Part shown: positions 1 to 7,188 of the stretch, piece after piece
How positions within the stretch are numbered: the first letter of the stretch is position 1
How the letters are laid out: every line of letters begins with the position of its first letter
Source: Phycisphaerales bacterium
GTDB taxonomy: Bacteria; Planctomycetota; Phycisphaerae; Phycisphaerales; UBA1924
Length of the DNA: 38,591 nucleotides
NCBI GenBank assembly: GCA_015492715.1
Contig: WGEO01000014.1
Location: 1 to 38,591 of the forward strand
Reading direction: 5' to 3'
Translations under genes and position numbers: made by a program
Notes under the pieces: generated by a model
The model's database searches: none
Seen by the model: only the letters and a program-made list of their open reading frames with translations
What the model was told of the DNA's origin: nothing

Positions 1-1125
1 AGCCAGTGGGTGCTGGCGCGGGCGTTGGACACGAACGACACACCGCTGGCCCTGCGGGCGATCTCGGCGATCCAGCGGATCGCCGGGGCGGGCGACATGC
101 AGGAGCCGATTCTGTTCGTGGACCATCGCGGGTCCGCGGATCGGCGTCCGCTGATCGAGGCACTGACATATCCCAATCGTCGTGTGCAGTATGAGTCGGC
201 TCTGGCGCTGGCGCGCACGCAGCCCGAGCGGTTCTTCGACGGTGCCGAGCGCGTGGTGCCCCTGCTGAGCAGCGCGATCCGGGATGCCTCGAAGCGGTTC
301 GGCGTGGTGATCGCCCCGGATGCGGAGCGTCAGAGCGTGCTGCGCAGGCTGCTCGAGGGCGAGGGCTATCAGGTCATCGCGGGGGCTGGCCTCGACGAGA
401 TCCGGGCGCCGCTGTCGGATCTTCCGGGTGTCGATGTGGTGCTGATGGATGTCGAGAGTGATCGCGTCCGGGATCTGCTGGGGCGTGTGCGGAGCGACCC
501 GCGCCTGAGTGCCACGCCCGTGCTGGTGCTGACGCAGGGCGCGAACTTTGCGCAGGTGCGCAGGCGCCTCGATGGCGACGCGACCGTCGCCGTTCGACGG
601 ACGGGCATCAGCGAGGACGAGGTGCGGGCGACGCTCGCGACGCTCGTCGAAGAGGCATCGGGCGGTCCCATCTCCCCCGAGGAGGCCCGCCAGTACGCGA
701 CTCGTGCGATCGACGCGCTGCGGGATCTGGCGATCAGCCGCAACGCCGTGTTCGATGTGGCCGACGCCGCCCTCCCGCTGATCGCGACGCTGACCGAGAG
801 CGAGGGGCAGGTGAAGTTCCGCGTCGCCGAGGTGCTCAGCTGGATCAACCAGCAGCGGGTGCAGGTGGCGATGATGGAGGAGGCGCTGGACGCCGGTGGG
901 ATCGAGCGGATCGAACTGATGGAGCAGGTGGCCAACAGCGCCAAACGCTTCGGGAATCTGCTCGAGGCCCGCCAGATCGATCGCCTGATCGACTTCGCGC
1001 TCTCGGCCGAGGGCATCGAGGCGACAGCGGCGGCAAGCCTCATGGGCGCCCTCGATCTGCCCAATGATCGTGTCGTTCCGCTCATCATCTCGCAGGCGGG
1101 TCAGACGACGACGGCCTCGCGCTGA
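1..1125 (+). CDS. HEAT-repeat protein with embedded pseudo-receiver domain (5' partial)
   Basis: The frame is open at base 1, so the true start lies upstream; 374 residues are visible. The first ~90 residues look like HEAT/ARM-type helical repeats (runs of ALRAIS, YESALALA). Roughly residues 98-215 form a CheY-like fold: an acidic residue after strand 1 (VIAPDAE), an aspartate at the usual phosphorylation position (VVLMDVES), and a Thr after strand 4 (VLVLTQGA). The conserved Lys after strand 5 is replaced by Arg (VAVRRTG), so this may be a non-canonical or pseudo-receiver. Helical repeats resume after it. It lies directly upstream of the pseudopilin cluster on the same strand, about 380 bases away, so a link to that system is possible but unproven. 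The role is unknown; a cytoplasmic scaffold or regulator is the best guess. Confidence 0.75.
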   Translation, partial: SQWVLARALDTNDTPLALRAISAIQRIAGAGDMQEPILFVDHRGSADRRPLIEALTYPNRRVQYESALALARTQPERFFDGAERVVPLLSSAIRDASKRFGVVIAPDAERQSVLRRLLEGEGYQVIAGAGLDEIRAPLSDLPGVDVVLMDVESDRVRDLLGRVRSDPRLSATPVLVLTQGANFAQVRRRLDGDATVAVRRTGISEDEVRATLATLVEEASGGPISPEEARQYATRAIDALRDLAISRNAVFDVADAALPLIATLTESEGQVKFRVAEVLSWINQQRVQVAMMEEALDAGGIERIELMEQVANSAKRFGNLLEARQIDRLIDFALSAEGIEATAAASLMGALDLPNDRVVPLIISQAGQTTTASR

Positions 1126-1506
1126 TCTCGACGCATGGCACCGATCCGGCGCGCCCGTGCCCCCCGAGGACGCGGGCGTTTCTCGTGGTGTTCGCCGTGA
1201 GCATGGGGTGTGTTCTCGGACGCACAGGGCGTATGCACTGCTGATAACCACGGTGCGTCTGCCAGCGGGTCTTTCATAGGCCGCGTGATCGCTACATCCG
1301 GACCGGGGCGCAGAGGGTGGGCGTCGCATCCGGGCGAGACGAATCGCAGAGTTCCCGATGGAAGCACCGTCGTCGGGGTTCCGGGGGCGTACCCGGAGCC
1401 GCGGGCAAGGGCGCACACGCCCGCGCCGGGCCTGGCGCCGCGACGACACAGGAGGGGCGGCGTCGCCCCCGTGAGGTTGGCACGCGTGTCGAAGGAGTAT
1501 GGTCTC
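1126..1506 (+). other. Non-coding leader region upstream of the major pseudopilin
   Basis: No convincing gene is seen in these ~380 bases; the open frames have shadow-type composition. Two hairpins are visible. One is a 9-bp stem (one G-T pair) at 1377-1385/1392-1400 with a 6-base loop. The other is a 6-bp perfect stem, GGGGCG/CGCCCC, at 1454-1459/1464-1469 with a GCGT loop. Neither is followed by a T-run. The second lies just upstream of the ribosome-binding site at 1492-1497. The region presumably holds the promoter and a structured 5' leader for the pseudopilin gene. I could not match it to a known riboswitch. Confidence 0.4.
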
Positions 1507-1914
1507 ATGAAGGTCAAGCGCATCGCGAATCGTGGTTTTACGCTGGTCGAGATTCTCATCGTCGTCGTGATCCTGGGCATCCTGGCTGCGGTCGTGGTGC
1601 CCCAGTTCACCAATGCCGCCGATGATGCCCGTGGGGGCAACATCGCCACGCAGGTGAGCACGATCCAGAATCAGATCGAGCTGTATCGTGCGAAGGAAGG
1701 CTCGTACCCGACCCTCGCCGAGATGCAGGCCGATTCGGCGGATCCCGACTTTGCCGGTCAGGGCTGGGGTGTCCTCGTGGATGGCAACTACCTGAAGAGC
1801 CCGGCTGCGAACCCGTACTTCAGCGGCAACGCCGCGTATGCCATCGCCGCCGACAACAGCGCCGCGTGGCAGTATGACGAGAACACGGGCGAGATCCAGG
1901 CGATCGTTCCGTAA
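1507..1914 (+). CDS. Major pseudopilin, GspG-like
   Basis: A 135-residue type IV pilin-like protein. The start at 1507 is fixed by AAGGAG at 1492-1497 and by the short basic leader MKVKRIANRG. The prepilin-peptidase site follows: cleavage G|FTLVEIL with Glu at +5 and a ~20-residue hydrophobic helix (LIVVVILGILAAVVV). The C-terminal globular part contains SYPTLAEM, an NPYF segment and a final WQYDENTGEI strand, as in GspG-type major pseudopilins. Its role is to assemble into the periplasmic pseudopilus of a type II secretion-like or related machine after cleavage by a PilD-type peptidase, which is not in the window. A strong intrinsic terminator follows immediately, so it may be expressed as a separate abundant message. 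Its globular domain is the closest visible relative of the two repeats at the secretin C-terminus (6477-7086). Confidence 0.93.
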   Translation: MKVKRIANRGFTLVEILIVVVILGILAAVVVPQFTNAADDARGGNIATQVSTIQNQIELYRAKEGSYPTLAEMQADSADPDFAGQGWGVLVDGNYLKSPAANPYFSGNAAYAIAADNSAAWQYDENTGEIQAIVP

Positions 1915-1941
1915 TCGTCCGATTCTGATCCAGGCACAGAC

Positions 1942-1975
1942 ACGGCCGATCCCGGAAACGGGCTCGGCCGTTTTT
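1942..1975 (+). terminator. Intrinsic terminator after the major pseudopilin gene
   Basis: The outer stem ACGGCCGA/TCGGCCGT (1942-1949/1964-1971) and inner stem CCCG/CGGG are capped by a GAAA tetraloop at 1955-1958, with one T-C mismatch. Five Ts follow at 1971-1975. It lies 28 bases after the stop codon. This is the clearest factor-independent terminator in the window. Confidence 0.92.
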
Positions 1976-2018
1976 CACGGGAGCAGGAATGGGGCAGGAC
2001 CCCGAAGGAGAGCAAGCG

Positions 2019-2462
2019 ATGCGCATGGGCAGTCTGAGCGTGGGCAAGAAGAACGCATTCACGCTCGTGGAGATCCTGATCGTCGTCGTGATCCTCGGGA
2101 TTCTGGCGGCCGTGGTCACCGCACAGTTTGCCGGGGCCAGCGAGTCGGCTCAGGAGGAGACGACCCGCCATGAACTGCAGAAACTTCGGCGGGCGATCGA
2201 GATCTACATGACGCGCAACGGCAACGCCCTCCCCAATGTGGTTGCCGGCGACGGCACCTGGGGCGAGATCGTGCAGCCCGGGGAGTATCTGAGCGGTCCT
2301 CCGCAGAATTCCTGGGTCGGCGGACCGAACGCGGGCGTCATCATCATCCGGGACACGCCCGACGATGCGTACCAGACGACGCATGGGTGGATCTACGACG
2401 ACACGACGGGACAGGTCTGGGCCGGGGGCTTCGATGGCAACGACGAGCCGTATGCCAAGTGA
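2019..2462 (+). CDS. Second GspG-like pseudopilin
   Basis: A 147-residue pilin-like protein. I chose ATG 2019 because AAGGAG lies at 2005-2010 with 8-base spacing; an ATG at 1989 in the same frame has no such site. The leader MRMGSLSVGKKNA is followed by FTLVEILIVVVILGILAAVV, nearly identical to the first pseudopilin's N-terminal helix. The residue before the predicted cleavage site is Ala rather than the usual Gly (KKNA|FTLVE). The globular part differs from the first one and ends in HGWIYDDTTGQVW, the same terminal strand pattern seen in GspG proteins. It is probably another pseudopilus subunit. It follows the terminator at 1942-1975, so it needs read-through or its own promoter. Confidence 0.9.
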   Translation: MRMGSLSVGKKNAFTLVEILIVVVILGILAAVVTAQFAGASESAQEETTRHELQKLRRAIEIYMTRNGNALPNVVAGDGTWGEIVQPGEYLSGPPQNSWVGGPNAGVIIIRDTPDDAYQTTHGWIYDDTTGQVWAGGFDGNDEPYAK

Positions 2463-2581
2463 TTGGGGGAAGAACCTGCATGGACGCCTCAACCCGCAGC
2501 CGCGAGCGGTCGATCTGCCCAATACCCGGGGCGCGCGCGTGCGGGTCCGGGGGTGATGATCGGACCAAGGGAGTCTTCCCC

Positions 2582-2887
2582 ATGCGCAAGGACGGATATC
2601 GCAACGGCGTGCTGACGGCAATCGCGCTGCTTCTGGGCGTGCTCGTGCTGGGTCAGGGGAGCGGCCCAAGCCAGGCCGGGGCGGGCCAGATCCAGCATGC
2701 CGGGCAGACACTCACCCCGCCCGAAGGTGGGGGGATGATCAGCGCCGCCGAGCAGCGCAAGATGATGCTGCGCGAGTTGCAGGCGATGCGACGCCAGATG
2801 GAGGAGATGCGAGCCCTGATGAGCCGGGGCCTGAGCGTGAAGGTGACGGAGATGCCCGAGATCCGCCTGCCCAAGGATGACGGCTGA
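2582..2887 (+). CDS. Small membrane-anchored coiled-coil protein in the pseudopilin cluster
   Basis: A 101-residue protein starting at ATG 2582, with AAGGGAG at 2567-2573. The N-terminus is basic (MRKDGYRNG) and is followed by one hydrophobic segment (VLTAIALLLGVLVLGQG), either a signal anchor or an uncleaved signal peptide. A Gly/Pro-rich stretch and then a charged heptad-like helix, EQRKMMLRELQAMRRQMEEM, follow, consistent with a short coiled coil. I recognise no family. Its place between two pseudopilin genes suggests an accessory inner-membrane component of the same machine, perhaps doing a job like GspC, GspM or PilO, but there is no sequence support for naming one. Confidence 0.75.
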   Translation: MRKDGYRNGVLTAIALLLGVLVLGQGSGPSQAGAGQIQHAGQTLTPPEGGGMISAAEQRKMMLRELQAMRRQMEEMRALMSRGLSVKVTEMPEIRLPKDDG

Positions 2888-2913
2888 TCGGCTCGGGCGG
2901 AGGGAGAGCGCCC

Positions 2914-3453
2914 ATGTGTGGACATCGTGCCCCTGGGTCGCGGGGGTACACCCTGGTCGAGATCCTGGTGGTCGTGACGATCATGGGGTTGTCGGCGGCG
3001 ATGGTGATCCCGTCGATGGCTCAGGCGGGGACCTTCCGGGTTCGCTCTGCCCTGCGCACACTGGTGGCGGACATCACCTTTGCGCAGTCCGATGCGATGG
3101 CCTTCCAGCAGGGGCGGGCGGTGGTGTTTTATCCTGAGGAGAACCGATATGTGGTCGTCCGGGTGACAGGTCCCGTCCTGGACCCCGTCAACGACGCGCT
3201 GTACGACCCGTCGCGCGAGGACGACATCATGGGCATGGACTTCGACGACGAGCGTTTCGGCGGGGCACGGATGACCTCGGCGCTGTTCGACGGCGAATCT
3301 GTGCTTATCTTCGATGAGTTGGGGGCACCCGTGACGGAGCCGCAGGGGACGACACCCAGCAGCGGTGGGATGATCACGATCGAGGGCGACGGCGAGGAAT
3401 ACTGGATCGCGGTGGACGGATTCACGGGACACATCACGACCGGACGGAACTGA
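2914..3453 (+). CDS. GspH/FimT-like minor pseudopilin
   Basis: A 179-residue protein. After a short leader it has the prepilin motif RG|YTLVEILVVVTIMGL, with Tyr at +1 and Glu at +5, then a long N-terminal helix. The following segment RSALRTLVADITFAQSDAMAFQQGRAVVF is the typical GspH/FimT pattern, a helix with 'A...A..A...' spacing leading into the first beta strands. The C-terminal half is acidic and beta-rich and ends in an ITIEGDGEEYWIAVDGFTGHI strand set. Minor pseudopilins of this type sit at the pseudopilus tip and help start assembly. It follows the small coiled-coil gene by 26 bases and is probably cotranscribed with it and with the next small gene. Confidence 0.88.
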   Translation: MCGHRAPGSRGYTLVEILVVVTIMGLSAAMVIPSMAQAGTFRVRSALRTLVADITFAQSDAMAFQQGRAVVFYPEENRYVVVRVTGPVLDPVNDALYDPSREDDIMGMDFDDERFGGARMTSALFDGESVLIFDELGAPVTEPQGTTPSSGGMITIEGDGEEYWIAVDGFTGHITTGRN

Positions 3454-3473
3454 ATCGCGGGGAGCAGCAGGGG

Positions 3474-3692
3474 ATGCGGAACGGATCGAGACGCCTGTCG
3501 CGGGTCGCCCTCGTGCTTGTGGGCGGGGGGATCTCCGTCAGTCTGCTGTTCTGGGCGAAACTCCGCCTTGTGACGCAGATTCCGCGCACGACCTATGCCG
3601 AGCCGGCGTCTCCGGGCGATGCGGCGGATCGCCCTGCGGACGAGTCCGAGGGTATGCGTGAGGACGATCGTCCGGACGATCCCGGGTCCTGA
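3474..3692 (+). CDS. Very small single-pass membrane protein
   Basis: A 72-residue protein starting 20 bases after the GspH-like gene, with GGGGAG at 3459-3464 ahead of ATG 3474. It has a basic start (MRNGSRRLSR), one transmembrane segment (VALVLVGGGISVSLLFW) and a hydrophilic, acidic, Pro/Asp-rich tail. I recognise no family. The good ribosome-binding site, tight spacing and membrane segment argue for a real gene. It would be a bitopic inner-membrane protein associated with the secretion cluster. The 240 bases after it hold an 8-bp hairpin at 3722-3740 without a T-run. Confidence 0.6.
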   Translation: MRNGSRRLSRVALVLVGGGISVSLLFWAKLRLVTQIPRTTYAEPASPGDAADRPADESEGMREDDRPDDPGS

Positions 3693-3932
3693 GTGGGCAG
3701 TTGGCATGGTCCGAGAATCCACCCGCGCAGGCTGTGCGGGCGGGGTGGTCTGTGCGCGTCGGGTCGTTCAGGGTTTCCATTTGGGTACAGCCCGCAGGGT
3801 TGACGCAAAGTCGCGCTGCGGGAGAGCCGAGAAAACGGGCTGACGAGCCCCGGGTTTCGGTCGTTCACCCGTGCGCGACGACGAGCCCAGGAAGGGGAGC
3901 ATGCACAGGCAGGCGCACAAGCGAGGATGGTC

Positions 3933-6900
3933 ATGCCCAAGCGTTGCGACGAGACGATGAGCGTTCGGACGGTTCGTCTGACGGCGGTTCTGAGCCTTCT
4001 TGCCGGGACTCCGACGGCGCTGGCCCAGGGGCTCGGCGAGATGGATCTGTCGGATCTTGCCGGGCTGGTGGGTCAGGTGGATCAGACGACGGAGGAGGCG
4101 AATGTCGACGAGCAGCCCAGCACGGGCCATGTGAATGTCGATGAGTACGAGCAGATCGAGCTGCACTTCCGGGACGAGGACATCGCGACGGCGCTGCAGT
4201 TGCTGGCGATGCAGAGCGAGCGGAGCATCGTGACGACGCAGAATGTGTCGGGCACGGTGACGGCAAATCTGTATGGGGTGAGTTTCGAGGAGGCACTCGA
4301 CGCCATCCTGCTCTACAACGGCTTCGGGTACATCGAGCAGGGCGGGACGATCTATGTGATGCCCAAGGAGGACATCCTGGCGTGGGAGCAGGCCCAGCGG
4401 AAGATGGAGACGGCGGTCATCCGCCTGAACTATCTGAACGCGGTGGACGCCGCCCAGTTCGCCCAGAGCATTCTGAGCCCGGAGGGCACGATCACGACCA
4501 ACGGGGTGACGCCGGACTTTCAGCTGAACGACAGCGTGCCGGTGGGCAAGGACAACTACTCGCTGGATGCCGTGCTGGTGGTGCACGACTATCCGGAGCA
4601 GATCCAGGAGATCCGGGATCTGGTTGCCCAGCTGGACACCAAGCCGATGAGTGTGCTCGTCGAGGCGACGATCCTGCAGAAGTCCATCAGCGATGCGTAC
4701 GGGTACGGCGTGGACTTCTCGATCCTGTCGAACCTCGAGTTTCTGGAGTTCGTGGGAGCGGGCGGCCCGCTGGGGGTCGTCGACAGCCTGATCAAGGGCG
4801 AGAAGGCCATCACGGGCGACAGCGGGGACAGCGGCGGCACGGCGCCGCTGCCGAGCGATGGTGGCGGCACGGGCATCGTGCAGAGCGTGGGCAACACGAG
4901 CGGTCCCGGCGGGCTGAAGATCGGTGTGGTCAGCAACGATGTCGCGGTGTTCGTGCGTCTGCTCGATGAGATGGGCGACACGACGATCCTGAGCAATCCG
5001 AAGTTGCTGACGCTGAACCGCCAGCCGGCGAGCGTGCAGGTCGGTCGTCGGATCGGGTATCTGAGCACGACGACGACGGACACGACGACGCAGCAGACGG
5101 TGGAGTTCCTCGACACGGGCACGCAGTTGTACTTCCGTCCGTTTGCGACGACCAACGGGGACATCCGTCTGGAGTTGCGTCCCGAGGTGAGCCAGCCGAT
5201 CATCCGGAGCGTGACGGACGCGACGGGGGCGGCGGTGACGGTCCCCGACGAGGACACGAGCCAGCTGTCGACGAATGTGCTCGTGCGCGACGGGCAGACG
5301 GTGGTGCTGGGCGGTCTGTTCACCGAGCGGACCAACAGCAGCCGGCGTCAGGTTCCCGTGCTGGGTGATGTGCCGATCTTCGGGCATGCGTTCCGCGGCG
5401 AGGACAACTCGGTCGATCGGGCGGAGATCATCTTCCTGATCACGCCGTCGATCGTCGAGGACGAGTCGATGGCCGACGCCGGGATCCGGGCGTTGGAGGA
5501 GGTGGACTTTGCGCGGGCCGGTGCTCGCGAGGGTCTGCTGTTCTGGAGCCGCGAGCGTCGCGCGAGCCAGCTCCTGGTCGATGCCCAGCGTCTGGCGGCC
5601 GAGGGCGATACGCGCCGGGCGTTGAACAAGGTGCAGCGGGCGTTGGCGCTCCAGCCGACGATGAGCGATGCGATCCGTCTGCGTGAGCAGTTGATTCATG
5701 ATCCGACGATCTGGCCCAGCCGGAGCGGGCTGGAGGAGGTCGTCAACCGCGAGACCGAGGCGCGGATCGACATGTTCCGTGAGGCGATCGAGCAGCGCCT
5801 GGCCCAGGAGCAGCAGGATGCCGCGAACGGTGATGCGCTTGCGGGTGTCGATGCGGGCGACCAGGGCGAGTCCTTCGGGGCCGACGAGGGCTTCTCGGGC
5901 GGCTCGTTCGATGGCGATGCCTCCTTCGATAGTGCAGGCGCGGGCGAGGCGGACCCGTCGTTCGGCGGGAGTGACTCGTTCAGTGGTGACGATTCGTTCA
6001 GTGGCGATGACTCCTTCAGCGGCGATGATTCGTTCGAGGCGAGCGACACCTTCGGCGAGAGCGTCGAGGGCCAGGACAACGCCAACGCTCAGCATGACGC
6101 CTTCGGTGCGACGGAGGACGAGCGCGACGCTGACAGCGGTGATGCGTTCGCGGACGGCTCGTCCGGCGAGGATAGCGCTGACGGCGAGGCGTTCGCGAGC
6201 GATCCGGTCGAGGACGATTCCTTCGGTGGCGATGGGTTCGAGTCGGGCGATCTCGCCCTTCAGGAAGAGCCCAGCACCGAAAGCGACGCCAGCGGCGATT
6301 CCGATGCGTCGTTTGCCGGTGCCGAGGACATGCCTTCACAGGGCGAAGCCTCGTTCGCCGACGGCGGTGATGCGGCGGCTGGCGATGACGATGCTTTCTC
6401 CAGCGAGATGGACGGCGACAGCGGCGAGATGGCGTTCGTCAGCCAGATCGAGGGCAGTTTCGAGCAGCAGTGGCAGATGCGTTCGGCGTATCTGGCGCTG
6501 GTGAACGAGCAGATCCAGCAGGCGATCGAGCGATTCGCCGATGAGCACGGGCGCTTCCCGACGCTGGAGGAGATGAGTGGCACGCCGGCGGACCCGTCTC
6601 GCGGCTCGTCGTTCGGGGCGTTCCTCGACCAGGGCTACATGAGCGAGGCGCCGGTGAATCCGTTCTTCCCCAGCGGCAGTGCGAGCAGCGTGGGCGAGAT
6701 CGGATCGCAGGCCGCGTTCGAGTACGACCCGCAGACGGGCACGATGCTCGCGAACATCGGGGATTTCACGAGCGTGATGGAGTCCGGCGACATGACGCCG
6801 GTCAGCGCTCAGACGCTCGCGTCGATGATGGAGCGTCATCTGCAGCAGCAGATCGAGGTCTTCCATCAGATCACGGGCTCGTACCCGACGCTCGAGCAGC

Positions 6901-7130
6901 TCCGCAGTGCTCCGATGGACGGTTCCAGCGCGACCAGTTTCGGGGTGCTGTTCGACGAGGGTCTGATCGACAGCGCGCCGGCCAACCCATTCTTCGCCGG
7001 TGAGCAGGCGACGAGTGTCGGTGCTCCGGGCGAGCACGCCGCATGGATCTATGACGAGCAGACGCACACGATCACGGCCGCCCGCGGGGTGTTTGCGAGT
7101 GCGGACGAGGAATCTTCGCCCGAGGACTGA
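3933..7130 (+). CDS. Secretin (GspD/PilQ family) with two C-terminal pseudopilin-like domains
   Basis: A 1065-residue outer-membrane secretin, much longer than the usual 600-750. GAGG at 3923-3926 favours ATG 3933; ATG 3957 would start directly at the signal peptide MSVRTVRLTAVLSLLAGTPTALA. Order of parts: an N0/STN-like domain at ~75-145 (IELHFRDEDIATALQLLA); an N1-like domain; a secretin core at ~240-510 ending in the family signature VPVLGDVPIFGHAFR and AEIIFLITPSIV; a short TPR-like pair at ~540-588 (DTRRALNKVQRALALQP); an Asp/Ser/Gly/Phe-rich linker at ~625-835; and two ~90-residue repeats at ~849-941 and ~965-1052. Each repeat has the pseudopilin pattern: a helix, then G(R/S)(F/Y)PTLE, a (S)FG..(L/F)D.G line, a P(V/A)NPFF line and a closing (F/I)YD..T line. 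The transmembrane pilin helix is absent from both. The secretin part should form the export channel. The function of the pilin-like tail is unknown; it could dock or cap the pseudopilus. Confidence 0.92.
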   Translation: MPKRCDETMSVRTVRLTAVLSLLAGTPTALAQGLGEMDLSDLAGLVGQVDQTTEEANVDEQPSTGHVNVDEYEQIELHFRDEDIATALQLLAMQSERSIVTTQNVSGTVTANLYGVSFEEALDAILLYNGFGYIEQGGTIYVMPKEDILAWEQAQRKMETAVIRLNYLNAVDAAQFAQSILSPEGTITTNGVTPDFQLNDSVPVGKDNYSLDAVLVVHDYPEQIQEIRDLVAQLDTKPMSVLVEATILQKSISDAYGYGVDFSILSNLEFLEFVGAGGPLGVVDSLIKGEKAITGDSGDSGGTAPLPSDGGGTGIVQSVGNTSGPGGLKIGVVSNDVAVFVRLLDEMGDTTILSNPKLLTLNRQPASVQVGRRIGYLSTTTTDTTTQQTVEFLDTGTQLYFRPFATTNGDIRLELRPEVSQPIIRSVTDATGAAVTVPDEDTSQLSTNVLVRDGQTVVLGGLFTERTNSSRRQVPVLGDVPIFGHAFRGEDNSVDRAEIIFLITPSIVEDESMADAGIRALEEVDFARAGAREGLLFWSRERRASQLLVDAQRLAAEGDTRRALNKVQRALALQPTMSDAIRLREQLIHDPTIWPSRSGLEEVVNRETEARIDMFREAIEQRLAQEQQDAANGDALAGVDAGDQGESFGADEGFSGGSFDGDASFDSAGAGEADPSFGGSDSFSGDDSFSGDDSFSGDDSFEASDTFGESVEGQDNANAQHDAFGATEDERDADSGDAFADGSSGEDSADGEAFASDPVEDDSFGGDGFESGDLALQEEPSTESDASGDSDASFAGAEDMPSQGEASFADGGDAAAGDDDAFSSEMDGDSGEMAFVSQIEGSFEQQWQMRSAYLALVNEQIQQAIERFADEHGRFPTLEEMSGTPADPSRGSSFGAFLDQGYMSEAPVNPFFPSGSASSVGEIGSQAAFEYDPQTGTMLANIGDFTSVMESGDMTPVSAQTLASMMERHLQQQIEVFHQITGSYPTLEQLRSAPMDGSSATSFGVLFDEGLIDSAPANPFFAGEQATSVGAPGEHAAWIYDEQTHTITAARGVFASADEESSPED
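5973..6035 (+). repeat. 18-bp imperfect tandem repeat in the secretin linker
   Basis: Three and a half copies of an 18-base unit begin at 5973, 5991, 6009 and 6027, each encoding DSFSGD. The copies differ at synonymous third positions. It is part of a longer low-complexity Asp/Ser/Phe/Gly stretch (about 5830-6430) between the secretin core and the pseudopilin-like repeats. Confidence 0.85.
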
Positions 7131-7188
7131 ATCGGACCTTGCGGTCAACCGATAACTCCGGCACACCCAGTCGCAAAGGAGACACGAG

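Noticed and set aside
2524-2555. GC-rich inverted repeat upstream of the small coiled-coil gene
   Set aside because: The stem is short and irregular, with no T-run; it could be chance in this base composition.
3665-3680. Perfect 16-base palindrome GATCGTCCGGACGATC
   Set aside because: It lies within the codons of the small membrane protein (Asp-Arg-Pro-Asp run) and has no promoter beside it, so an operator is not supported.
3800-3828. TTGACG as a -35 element upstream of the secretin gene
   Set aside because: No acceptable -10 hexamer occurs 16-18 bases downstream.
3768-6095. 775-codon open frame on the - strand opposite the secretin gene
   Set aside because: Arg/His/Leu-rich shadow of the high-GC secretin gene, with no domain or ribosome-binding site. 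The same reasoning removes similar long antisense frames at 23256-25844, 26085-27968, 30133-32193 and elsewhere.
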